Positions 26,481 through 33,686 of a stretch of 61,494 bases of DNA are shown piece by piece. The stretch is from positions 1 through 61,494 of the forward strand of contig PHBX01000018.1 of the NCBI GenBank assembly GCA_002842045.1. Direction: 5' to 3'. This stretch comes from Chloroflexi bacterium HGW-Chloroflexi-3. GTDB taxonomy: Bacteria > Chloroflexota > Anaerolineae > Anaerolineales > Anaerolineaceae. Under the pieces are notes generated by a model that saw only the letters and a list, made by a program, of their open reading frames with translations, was not told the origin of the DNA and searched no databases. Every line of letters begins with the position of its first letter. The first letter of the stretch is position 1. The position numbers were made by a program, and so were the translations under genes.

Positions 26481-26511
26481 CGTACGGGTGGGTTCTCAAC
26501 CCACCCGTACG
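26481..26511. repeat. palindromic GTACGGGTGGGTT element
   Basis: CGTACGGGTGGGTT (26481-26494), loop CTC, then AACCCACCCGTACG (26498-26511) gives a perfect 14-bp stem. It looks like a dispersed palindromic repeat. It has landed at the 5' side of a broken regulator gene, so the open frame running through it is not a true N-terminus. Confidence 0.75.
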
Positions 26512-26526
26512 AATTCAGATAAAAAT

Positions 26527-26710
26527 TCATTCACAATTAAATTATAAGGAATTGCGTTTAACCTTAAAGGAAGTGGCTGAATCCACACAACTGACCTCTT
26601 CTTTTTTAAGTCAGGTTGAAAACAGTAAGGTTAACCTTTCTTTGAATTCATTGCATCTAATTACGGATGCTTTGGACGTGCCGGTTACTTATTTTATGGC
26701 AGATGAATAA
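26527..26710 (+). pseudogene. remnant of an XRE-type (HTH-cupin-like) regulator
   Basis: The frame encodes LRLTLKEVAESTQLTSSFLS, then QVENSKVNLSLNSLHLITDALDVPVTYFM and a stop after MADE. This is a nearly complete helix-turn-helix of the XRE group that normally continues into a cupin domain of about 110 residues. The cupin domain is absent, and the first helix and a proper start codon are missing, being replaced by the palindromic repeat just upstream. The gap 26344-26849 holds no other gene. It could still make a small DNA-binding peptide, but a decayed gene is more likely. Confidence 0.65.
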
Positions 26711-26849
26711 TTCCTGATTTTATTTTTTATACTTTCTTCGTGCTCTTCATGACTTCGTGGTTCTCTTTTCAACAACCATGAATTGCAAGCCCCCCGGTCA
26801 CCCGTGCCCTTTTTTCTTCCGCCTTTGGTCATCAGTCATGAGCCATGAG

Positions 26850-27458
26850 CTAATTAAACGGCTGCCTAATAACCGTCTTCCATCTGGCTGGATCGGCTTT
26901 GCGAATATCCGTCAGATAGATCTCATGATGCTTCCCCCTTCGTTCTCCCCTAGCATCGATAAACTGATGCACTATCTCCACCGTGGGTCCCTCTTCGCTA
27001 AACGGACCAATATGCATAATCTGGGCTGCTTTTCCTTCCGCATATGTCTCAAACCTCAGTTTTGATATGGCTGCCGGATTCTTCTTCTTTGTAACATCCT
27101 GGATTGCCTTCTCGACCATGTCTCTGGTCACAACGTCTGGCTGCATGATCATCATCGTCCACAACCAGTTGGATTTATCGCCAGCAGTGAAAGCCGACAT
27201 ATCCTCCGCCCACCATAACCCCTCCAGCGGCATCACCCCATAGTCAATTTCCAATGACCCCTTCTTGACCATAAATTTCAGTGCGTAAGACACCTGAAAT
27301 AATACCTCCACCGCTTCTGCATACTCATGACTATTGTTGGGATCTCCCTTACCATCAACCATCAGGAAATTCATATCTGGCACATCCACGATCACAACTT
27401 CTTTCGTGGGTGGTTGATACAGGTGTTTCAGTTGTTTCTTAAAATCAATCGTTTCCAT
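26850..27458 (-). CDS. GyrI-like small-molecule-binding domain protein
   Basis: The 202-residue protein starts at ATG 27458 (METIDFKKQLKHLYQ) with CAGGAG seven bases upstream; the frame extends further to a TTG without a ribosome site. It begins with PPTKEVVIVDVPDMNFLMVDGKGDPN, then ALKFMVKKG and GLWWAEDMSAF, the pattern of stand-alone GyrI-like proteins related to the ligand-binding half of AraC/MerR-type multidrug regulators. No DNA-binding domain is present. A cytosolic ligand binder or a hydrolase of the cyclopropanoid type is plausible. Confidence 0.82.
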   Translation of the reverse strand: METIDFKKQLKHLYQPPTKEVVIVDVPDMNFLMVDGKGDPNNSHEYAEAVEVLFQVSYALKFMVKKGSLEIDYGVMPLEGLWWAEDMSAFTAGDKSNWLWTMMIMQPDVVTRDMVEKAIQDVTKKKNPAAISKLRFETYAEGKAAQIMHIGPFSEEGPTVEIVHQFIDARGERRGKHHEIYLTDIRKADPARWKTVIRQPFN

Positions 27459-27594
27459 ATTCTGCTCCTGCAATAGAATGGTTATTGAAAGGATTCTATA
27501 TTGAATTTTACATGCAAAAATTGATCAGGGTGATGAACCAGTAAAATCTGATTCTGATCGTTAAGGATGATAACCCCGGCACTGATTCCATATC

Positions 27595-28071
27595 TCATTG
27601 CATTTTCCAATTCTGCCATTGTAGCTGTACCTGATGAATTATCTTTCTTTGGGATGGCATAACCTCTGGAATTTCATGCATGTTAAAAAAACGTGCAGAC
27701 GAAACTTCCTCACTGGCTGAAAATGCGCCATCAACAAGGCTGCAAAGAAAAATCAGATCCACGCGTGGCCACTGATCATCCCCACTCACGACGAGAGGTT
27801 TGATCACATCAATATCCATTCCGGTTTCTTCTTTCATTTCACGCTTCAATGCATCCATAGGCTGTTCACCCCGCTTTAGCCACCCGCTGGGTAATCCCCA
27901 TGGATATTTACCCCGATAGGTATGTTGCAACAAAAGGATTTGACCTGCATCATTCAGCACAACACCAACAACCCCAACCAGAAATTTCTGCGTGATCAAC
28001 CAGACCAGGCTCCCGCGTAAGATTTCCGAATTGGGTAATGCTTTCCATAATTTTAGAAGGAATGATTTCAT
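27595..28071 (-). CDS. NUDIX hydrolase
   Basis: The 158-residue protein contains a complete Nudix box, GWLKRGEQPMDALKREMKEE followed by TG (G-x5-E-x7-R-E-x2-E-E-x-G), at about 85-106. It should hydrolyse a nucleoside-diphosphate-linked substrate with Mg2+ or Mn2+. A basic, hydrophobic N-terminal segment of about 35 residues (MKSFLLKLWKALPNSEILRG) precedes the domain. The substrate is unknown. The gene is monocistronic in appearance, 120 bases downstream of the GyrI-like gene. Confidence 0.9.
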   Translation of the reverse strand: MKSFLLKLWKALPNSEILRGSLVWLITQKFLVGVVGVVLNDAGQILLLQHTYRGKYPWGLPSGWLKRGEQPMDALKREMKEETGMDIDVIKPLVVSGDDQWPRVDLIFLCSLVDGAFSASEEVSSARFFNMHEIPEVMPSQRKIIHQVQLQWQNWKMQ

Positions 28072-28224
28072 ATTCAGTATTAGGATTTTACCATTTGGAG
28101 TGAGGATTCTTTCACTGGATCCACTGGTTCAGGAAACCCCGACCCATCGATTTTGAAAAATACGAAGAACCTGAGAGCAACTCTTATACAATGCATCCGA
28201 AGAAAATAGAATATCCGGTAGATC

Positions 28225-29238
28225 TTAAATCTGATCGCTTACCTTTTTAGTATTTCTTGTCTTTACAAACCCAAAAATCACCACCACGACCAATCCCAGC
28301 AGACTGACACCCATTACCACCATAGCTACCGAATTCGGTTCGTTTTCTGATGCTGGAACTGGAAGGGGAGTCTTCGTCAGGGTTGGTGATGCGGTTGGTA
28401 AAGCTGTCCGGGAAGGTTTGAGGGTTGCAGAAGGAGGTACGGCAATCGGTTCAAAAGTTTTCGTAAGGGTGGCCGCTTCTTCCGCTGATAAGGTTGCGGT
28501 TGGGGTAAATGCTGGCTGAATCAGTAATTCCTGGCCGGTGTAAATGGTTGAAGAATCCTGCGGAATGCTATTAAAATTGCGTAATTGATCAATTTTAATT
28601 TTATAGGCTTCTGCAATACTCCATAACGATTGACCATAGCCAACCACATGAATGATCGAGCCATCGGCAGCAGGAGTGCTCTTAATCATCAATGAAATTA
28701 TGTCCGGTGTAGCAGTGCGGGTACTGCTTGAGGTCGTCACCACACGTCCGGAACTGGTGGTTGGCACAGCCGGCTGAACGGTGTCGCCCGCCCGAACATT
28801 CAGCACATAATAAACCATTCCATCTGTGCCCAGTGCCACCCCGGCGCCGACATCACCACTGGCGTAATCGACCATGATGTGCCAGTGAACCCAATCCGAC
28901 CAGATTTGGTAAACAACGAATGATGTCGTAATAATACCTTTTGTTCCTTCAGCAACATTCTCCTGGATACCGCTCTCCCAGGCAACCGATCCATCACTGT
29001 GGGTGTGCGTGGAGTATTGGATGGAAGCCATATAATCGGCATGTTGCTGGGCGTAACTCATCAGGTAGGAATCGATTTGGTAAGCATCAAGACCCTTCGA
29101 TGCGCGTAACCCATTGACCACACTGATCAGATCATAGGCGTTTTCAGTCTGTGCTTCAACGACTCGAGGTGATAGAAGTGGTGAAACCAACAGAGTCAAT
29201 AAGAGTAGCATCAGGAACAGAGAAAAAGGTTTGGACAT
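28225..29238 (-). CDS. secreted CAP-domain protein with LysM and C-terminal membrane anchor
   Basis: The 337-residue protein has a signal peptide (LFLMLLLLTLLVSPLL, residues 6-21). A CAP/SCP-like domain (about 38-155) contains YAQQHADYMAS, HTHSDGS and the IQENVAEG motif. A LysM domain follows (about 203-250, VVGYGQSLWSIAEAYKI... QELLIQP), then a Thr/Pro-rich linker, and a final helix (about 305-327) before KTRNTKK. It is probably anchored in the membrane with CAP and LysM outside, binding peptidoglycan or another GlcNAc polymer. CAP function in bacteria is uncertain. Confidence 0.85.
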   Translation of the reverse strand: MSKPFSLFLMLLLLTLLVSPLLSPRVVEAQTENAYDLISVVNGLRASKGLDAYQIDSYLMSYAQQHADYMASIQYSTHTHSDGSVAWESGIQENVAEGTKGIITTSFVVYQIWSDWVHWHIMVDYASGDVGAGVALGTDGMVYYVLNVRAGDTVQPAVPTTSSGRVVTTSSSTRTATPDIISLMIKSTPAADGSIIHVVGYGQSLWSIAEAYKIKIDQLRNFNSIPQDSSTIYTGQELLIQPAFTPTATLSAEEAATLTKTFEPIAVPPSATLKPSRTALPTASPTLTKTPLPVPASENEPNSVAMVVMGVSLLGLVVVVIFGFVKTRNTKKVSDQI

Positions 29239-29357
29239 ATGTTGTATCTGTGATTAGTCCTCAATCAGTATCAGAATTTTTTGATCTGAATCTTTGATCC
29301 ATTATATTTCAGAATAAATCATAATGGTTAAATTCCCCTGTGCAGCAAAATTCCCAT

Positions 29358-29382
29358 TTGCACGTGCAATATACTTTATAAT
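29358..29382 (+). promoter_or_regulatory. palindrome TTGCACGTGCAA and possible -10 before the lipoprotein pair
   Basis: A perfect 12-bp palindrome at 29358-29369 lies eight bases before TATAAT (29377-29382). A repressor bound there would cover the -35 region. The -35 sequence itself is poor, so this is a weak call. Confidence 0.35.
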
Positions 29383-29445
29383 TATCAGTAAATATCCTAA
29401 ATTCTGACGAAAAGGGATTGCAATAAATAGTCAAAAGGATTCAGA

Positions 29446-29763
29446 ATGAATAAAAAGCTTTTAATTTTTCTCATTTTTCTATTATTGTTCCTGGTTGGCT
29501 GTTCTCCGATTCCTCTGAAATTGAAACGAACATCCGAAAATGCGATTAAACTTTTGAACTCCGAATTGTCAAATGTGAACGAATTTTCTCAGATAAATGA
29601 ACCTACCGTGGTGGATATGATGCAGATTTCTGAAACGGATTGGTGTTTGGTTCATCAAATTACCAATGACATCTATTTCGCCAGCCGGTGGCAAAAAGAG
29701 GAATCAGATTGGATACAGGTTGAAGTTCAACCTTACGTAGACAATTGCGATTGGGTAAAATAA
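29446..29763 (+). CDS. small lipoprotein, first of a tandem pair
   Basis: The 105-residue protein has a lipoprotein signal: basic MNKK, a hydrophobic run and lipobox LVGC with Cys19. The mature part aligns with the next gene: PLKLKRTSENAIKLLNSEL, SETDWCLVHQI, and WIQVEVQPYVDNCDWVK at the C-terminus. Two further cysteines are conserved between the pair and may form a disulphide. No known family is recognised. The next copy follows 19 bases later. Confidence 0.75.
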   Translation: MNKKLLIFLIFLLLFLVGCSPIPLKLKRTSENAIKLLNSELSNVNEFSQINEPTVVDMMQISETDWCLVHQITNDIYFASRWQKEESDWIQVEVQPYVDNCDWVK

Positions 29764-29782
29764 TCTTTGTAAGGATCCTTTT

Positions 29783-30097
29783 TTGAAGAAATTTGGATTA
29801 TTGATCATCTCAAGCTTGATATTTTTAAACGGCTGCTCAGGCTTGCCGTTAAGATTAAAAAGTACAGCTGATCGATCGATGCATTTCCTCAATGCTGAAA
29901 TGGCAACAGCTATCGAAAGCATGAATTACATCCGACCCATCATGACGGATACTCATCAAATACAGGAAGATTTGTGGTGCCTGACCTATATTCTAGGTCC
30001 CGAATTCAGTTTCTCCAGCTTATGGGAAAAACAAGACCAGACCTGGATACAAACAGAAATTCGACCTTATGTGATTGATTGTAATTGGGCGCGCTGA
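29783..30097 (+). CDS. small lipoprotein, second of a tandem pair
   Basis: The 104-residue paralogue of the preceding gene starts at TTG 29783 with AAGGATCC in front. Its lipobox is FLNGC (Cys18), followed by SGLPLRLKSTADRSMHFLNAE, LWCLTYI and WIQTEIRPYVIDCNWAR. The same two mature cysteines are kept while much of the rest has diverged. This suggests an old duplication under selection for fold. The function is unknown; no transporter or enzyme gene sits beside them. Confidence 0.72.
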   Translation: MKKFGLLIISSLIFLNGCSGLPLRLKSTADRSMHFLNAEMATAIESMNYIRPIMTDTHQIQEDLWCLTYILGPEFSFSSLWEKQDQTWIQTEIRPYVIDCNWAR

Positions 30098-30448
30098 TTT
30101 TTACCGGAATAAATTTACTAAGTTCTTTTTTTTATATCAGGTTCTATTTTTTGAGCAAAAATCTTAATACCAATATCTTGTTATCTTCAGATTAATCAAG
30201 CGGAAATTGAAGAAATTAAACAATCTGAATTCCACATCTTGTATGCTGCACGAGCATGTATTTCATGAGTTGCATGCCAATTTTTCATTTCGTCTATCGC
30301 CCAATATTGTAATGTTTTACCTTCATGTGAAATTGTCAAATGACCCCCAATCACATCACAACCGATATTTTTTGAGAGCTTTGTAACTCATTTTTTGATG
30401 CCATGATTAAAATAAATGAGTTACTCATGTAGTTCGTAATAGACTCTA
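30098..30448. other. intergenic region, possible gene remnant on the minus strand
   Basis: No convincing gene is seen. On the minus strand 30196-30387 is open for about 63 codons and encodes ISHEGKTLQYWAIDEMKNWH followed by ATHEIHARAAYKMWNSD, which reads like real protein. There is no ATG, only GTG 30354, and no ribosome site. It may be a decayed small gene. Confidence 0.35.
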
Positions 30449-31303
30449 TTATTCTCCAAAGTCTAACCGGGTTTCCATTAAAAGCCTTTCCAATTTAACT
30501 CTCAAACCTACCATCCAATCCGGTTCATCTTCAAGGTGCTCCTCGATCGCCCTTGCCACACGGGTGTGTTGATACAATCTGGCAAACCTATTGAAGAGAG
30601 CTTTCAATTTTAATAGATTCTCATTAATATCGCATACACTCAGGTAACCCTGTAGAAATTTTGCTTGCTGATGGGAACAATCATCCAGTTCCATTTCATC
30701 CCGGATGGCTTCCAATGCCTGCAAAATATCCATCACAAACCAGTGATACATGGCGTCGTCGAAATCAATCACACTGCATTTTTGGTTGCTTTCATCATAA
30801 AACACGTTATCCGGCTCAAAATTGTAATGAATCAGCCCATAGTTATCTTGAGTAATAGTCAACCGATCAAATTCATGCCGCAGCAAGGCCAGTTCCCGCA
30901 TGGGTTCTTGATCCAATCCCAATACGTCCAGTGTTTTCTCAATCCAATCAATCACATCTCTATGCGTCCATCGCTTCACACTGGCATAATAATCTCCCCA
31001 GGAGGTTTCTTTCTTGACAACCTCTTCTCCTCTTCGGGACTTCACCGCTTTCATGGCTGGATACCCCTGACTACGCAGATAATCCAAAAATGCCAGCTCT
31101 GCCAAGACATTCTCTTTCGATTTTTCTGAAACAGGACTGAAGCACAAATAACAGATCTCACCCTGAATTCGTAATGGGTATATGGCGTTCGCTGAAATCC
31201 GAAAATATTGGAACAACTCTTCCGAATCCTCATCATAATCCCAATTCTTGAGCAACGTGCGCATCAGATCAGGATTATCAAACAAATAGCGAAACTTTAA
31301 CAC
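30449..31303 (-). CDS. APH/choline-kinase-fold phosphotransferase with altered catalytic site
   Basis: The 284-residue protein starts at GTG 31303. The kinase core shows GLIHYNFEPDNVFYDE (His159, Asn161, Asn166) and SVIDFDDAMYHW (Asp180, Asp182), the Brenner and metal motifs of aminoglycoside-phosphotransferase-like enzymes. The usual motif is H-x-D-x4-N; here the catalytic Asp is Asn161, coded AAT, one base from GAT. The Mg-binding DFDD is intact. It is therefore either inactive as a kinase or a pseudo-kinase that binds nucleotide. Homologues phosphorylate small alcohols or antibiotics, and no resistance role should be assumed. Confidence 0.78.
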   Translation of the reverse strand: MLKFRYLFDNPDLMRTLLKNWDYDEDSEELFQYFRISANAIYPLRIQGEICYLCFSPVSEKSKENVLAELAFLDYLRSQGYPAMKAVKSRRGEEVVKKETSWGDYYASVKRWTHRDVIDWIEKTLDVLGLDQEPMRELALLRHEFDRLTITQDNYGLIHYNFEPDNVFYDESNQKCSVIDFDDAMYHWFVMDILQALEAIRDEMELDDCSHQQAKFLQGYLSVCDINENLLKLKALFNRFARLYQHTRVARAIEEHLEDEPDWMVGLRVKLERLLMETRLDFGE

Positions 31304-31464
31304 AATGTTTTTGTTTCCTTTTTAATGGATTAATTCTATCTCAAAGGTAACAATAAAATTGCATCCTGTCCCCCGCCATATGGGTAATTTTTCTAACCGG
31401 TGCATTGCACCTTTTCTCCCCCTGTCCACTTTCGACTATCGACTGTCTACTTTTAGCTGTCAGA

Positions 31465-32142
31465 CTACTCCAGCATATACCCAAACCCGCGCACCGTCAC
31501 AATCCATTTTGGATGAGCCGGATCCTCTTCTAACTTACTTCTCAAAGACCAGATGTAGCGACGCAAGATCGTTGAACCTTCACGTCTGTAATCTCCCCAC
31601 ATCTGCTTGGTCAACTCTTCTTCCGAAACCGCTTTCCCATGCCGACGTGCCAGAATCTCCAATAAACGAAATTCCGTTGGTGTTAAATCAACCAGTTTTC
31701 TATCCAGGCGTACTTCACGACGGTTGAGATCAATCATCAGATCATCCACAATCAGGATATTCTCCAGGGTGCCGGTCCCTCGCCGGGTACGGTTTAAAAC
31801 TGCATTAATGCGTGCCAGTAATTCGACGTAACTGAACGGCTTGGTGATGTAATCATCCACCCCCAGGGTAAAGCCACGTAATTTGTCCGCTTCTGAAGTC
31901 TTTTTTGAAAGGATGATAATCGGAATCGAGGATATCTCCCGTAATCGGGCAATCACTTCCCAACCATCCATGCCGGGCAAATCCACTTCAATAATCACCA
32001 GATGTGGGTGTTCAATGAAAGCTTTGCGCATGGTTTCCTGACCATTGCTTGCTGTTACTACCTTGTACACTTTATGTAAGTGTTCTGCCAGCATAGTTTG
32101 TAGTGGGATGTCATTATCAACGAGGAGAATCTTGCTGCTCAT
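31465..32142 (-). CDS. OmpR/PhoB-type response regulator with Glu at the phospho-acceptor position
   Basis: The 225-residue protein has a receiver domain (1-120) with the acidic pocket LLVDND (Asp9, Asp11), a conserved Lys in ILSKKTSEADK, and a C-terminal OmpR winged helix (about 130-225, LTPTEFRLLEILARRHG, GSTILRRYIWSLRSKL). In the segment LVIIEVDLPGMDG, the residue aligned with the phosphorylated Asp (as in LLDWMLPG of PhoB) is Glu52. Glu can mimic phospho-Asp, so the protein may be locked active or respond to something else. No histidine kinase gene is near. ATG 32142 has AAGG upstream. Confidence 0.88.
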   Translation of the reverse strand: MSSKILLVDNDIPLQTMLAEHLHKVYKVVTASNGQETMRKAFIEHPHLVIIEVDLPGMDGWEVIARLREISSIPIIILSKKTSEADKLRGFTLGVDDYITKPFSYVELLARINAVLNRTRRGTGTLENILIVDDLMIDLNRREVRLDRKLVDLTPTEFRLLEILARRHGKAVSEEELTKQMWGDYRREGSTILRRYIWSLRSKLEEDPAHPKWIVTVRGFGYMLE

Positions 32143-32436
32143 GGTTTTTTTACCTTATATTTGATGATAAGTTCAAAATAAAGTCATAAATATACATAGT
32201 TATGAAACTACACTTGAAATGATGAAAGCAGTCTCAAAATCCAGAGAAATCATAATCATTATATTATCACACTATGTTTTTAAGATAAAAATTTTTGTTG
32301 TCTAATTTTCATCATGGTTTTCTGGAAAAACTTTATTAAACCTCTCTATGACATCCCATAAATGAGGTCCGAGAATTTCTTTTATCTTGACTCATCTTCT
32401 GTTTTCTGTAATAATATAGAACGGATATTCTAAATC

Positions 32437-32892
32437 ATGACACGTATTTTACTGATTTTCAACGATCAATCAATGCTGTCCTTTGAGGAGGATCAACCTG
32501 CCGTGCTGTTAGCGGAGCAGATCAACGATGGTAGATGGATTCCACCTCCTCCAGCTTCTCAGTTGCTTGAGAACCTGCAGGGTTCTTCTTTGCGGGCGGT
32601 TGTTCTCGGAAATTGGGTGGTCGCGAGTCTGGAGCAACCAAAAGAGCTTACCCGTGTTTCATTTCAGGTCGATATCAAACTCACCCCACGCCAGCAGGAT
32701 GTTCTGGAGCTTCTCTCGCAGGGGTTAACCCATAAACAAATTTGCCAGAAACTCAATATTTCACACCGTACTGTCAATATGCACATCGCTAACCTTAAAT
32801 CCAGATTGAAAGCTGAGACCAATGCGCAATCGGTCGGTCGTGCCACAGCGCTGGGATATTGTCGACCACATATGCGCCGGCGCGAAAGCTAA
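32437..32892 (+). CDS. LuxR-type HTH regulator with a non-receiver N-terminus
   Basis: The C-terminal half (about 82-145) is a LuxR/NarL helix-turn-helix: LTPRQQDVLELLSQGLTHKQ, then ICQKLNISHRTVNMHIANLKSRL. The first 75 residues (MTRILLIFNDQSMLSFEED...) are not a receiver or autoinducer domain that I recognise. It is short, at 151 residues. It is divergent from the OmpR-like gene across a 294-base gap, and its last four bases overlap the convergent methyltransferase gene. The ligand and targets are unknown. Confidence 0.8.
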   Translation: MTRILLIFNDQSMLSFEEDQPAVLLAEQINDGRWIPPPPASQLLENLQGSSLRAVVLGNWVVASLEQPKELTRVSFQVDIKLTPRQQDVLELLSQGLTHKQICQKLNISHRTVNMHIANLKSRLKAETNAQSVGRATALGYCRPHMRRRES

Positions 32893-33644
32893 ACTGCCTG
32901 CCAGATCTGATACAACCCTAAACGTCCGCCTTCACCATCGGACTCAAATCTGTCCTGTATCACAAATCCACCCTCGTGTGCCAGTAACTCAAACTCATCC
33001 TCTGAAAAGCGGTGGACATAGCGGAACCCCACCTTTTCGCTTTGCCCTGGCAGAGCATAACGCCAATCCAGCAAGGTGTCGCCTTCTTCCAGGTGCCCAG
33101 CTTGCAACCCAATTTGCGACCAGTGTTGCACTCGTGCCATCAAGCGGGGACTGTGCTGAAATTGCCAGTTTGAGTGAATAAATGATCCACCATCCGTCAG
33201 CAATTCCCGCACCTGGCGAACCAGTTGCAAGCGTTTTTCATACGCCGGGATGTGATGCATGGTAGCAAAGCATAATACGCCGTCAAATTTCATCCGCTCC
33301 AATACAACCGGCCACTCTGTGGTCAATAAATCGGCCTCTGTAAACCGGATATCTAACCCCGGGCTAACTTCTTCAGCTGCCAATAAATCGCGTGCTTCCT
33401 GTAGCAGAACAGACGAAAAATCCAACCCATGGTACACCCCCTGGCGACCCTGATGCATCCATAGTTGCGCCAACGCCCCAGAACCACAACCCAGGTCCAA
33501 CCAGTACCCGTTTTCTGGAATCAACTCCAACACCTTGCGAATGCCTGGTTGTACACGCCTGCGGGTGGCTGCAAAAGCACCACCAAATGTCTGGTAAAAT
33601 TGATAATTAATATCCAAAAGCTGTTGAATAACTTCGCTCTGCAT
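32889..33644 (-). CDS. SAM-dependent methyltransferase
   Basis: The 251-residue class I methyltransferase has motif I WLDLGCGSGALAQLWMHQG at about 48-66, an acidic strand-2 end (YHGLDFSSVLLQEA), and FATMHHIPAYEKRLQLVRQV after strand 4. The substrate is unknown. The ATG at 33644 lies 42 bases from the divergent elp3 start. Its end overlaps the LuxR-type gene by four bases on the opposite strand. Confidence 0.82.
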   Translation of the reverse strand: MQSEVIQQLLDINYQFYQTFGGAFAATRRRVQPGIRKVLELIPENGYWLDLGCGSGALAQLWMHQGRQGVYHGLDFSSVLLQEARDLLAAEEVSPGLDIRFTEADLLTTEWPVVLERMKFDGVLCFATMHHIPAYEKRLQLVRQVRELLTDGGSFIHSNWQFQHSPRLMARVQHWSQIGLQAGHLEEGDTLLDWRYALPGQSEKVGFRYVHRFSEDEFELLAHEGGFVIQDRFESDGEGGRLGLYQIWQAV

Positions 33645-33686
33645 GCAGTGATTATACCAACACCGAACAGTGTTGAAAGTGCGAGG

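Noticed and set aside
26468..26526. N-terminal part of the 80-codon frame containing the HTH
   Set aside because: Most of it is the palindromic repeat read as protein, so it is not a genuine N-terminus.
30449..31303. Antibiotic-resistance kinase
   Set aside because: The fold matches aminoglycoside phosphotransferases in general only, and the catalytic Asp is absent, so a resistance role is unsupported.
33465..33686. Upstream extension of the Elp3 frame
   Set aside because: It overlaps the start of the divergent methyltransferase and its residues do not look like an Elp3 N-terminus; ATG 33687 or 33741 fits better.
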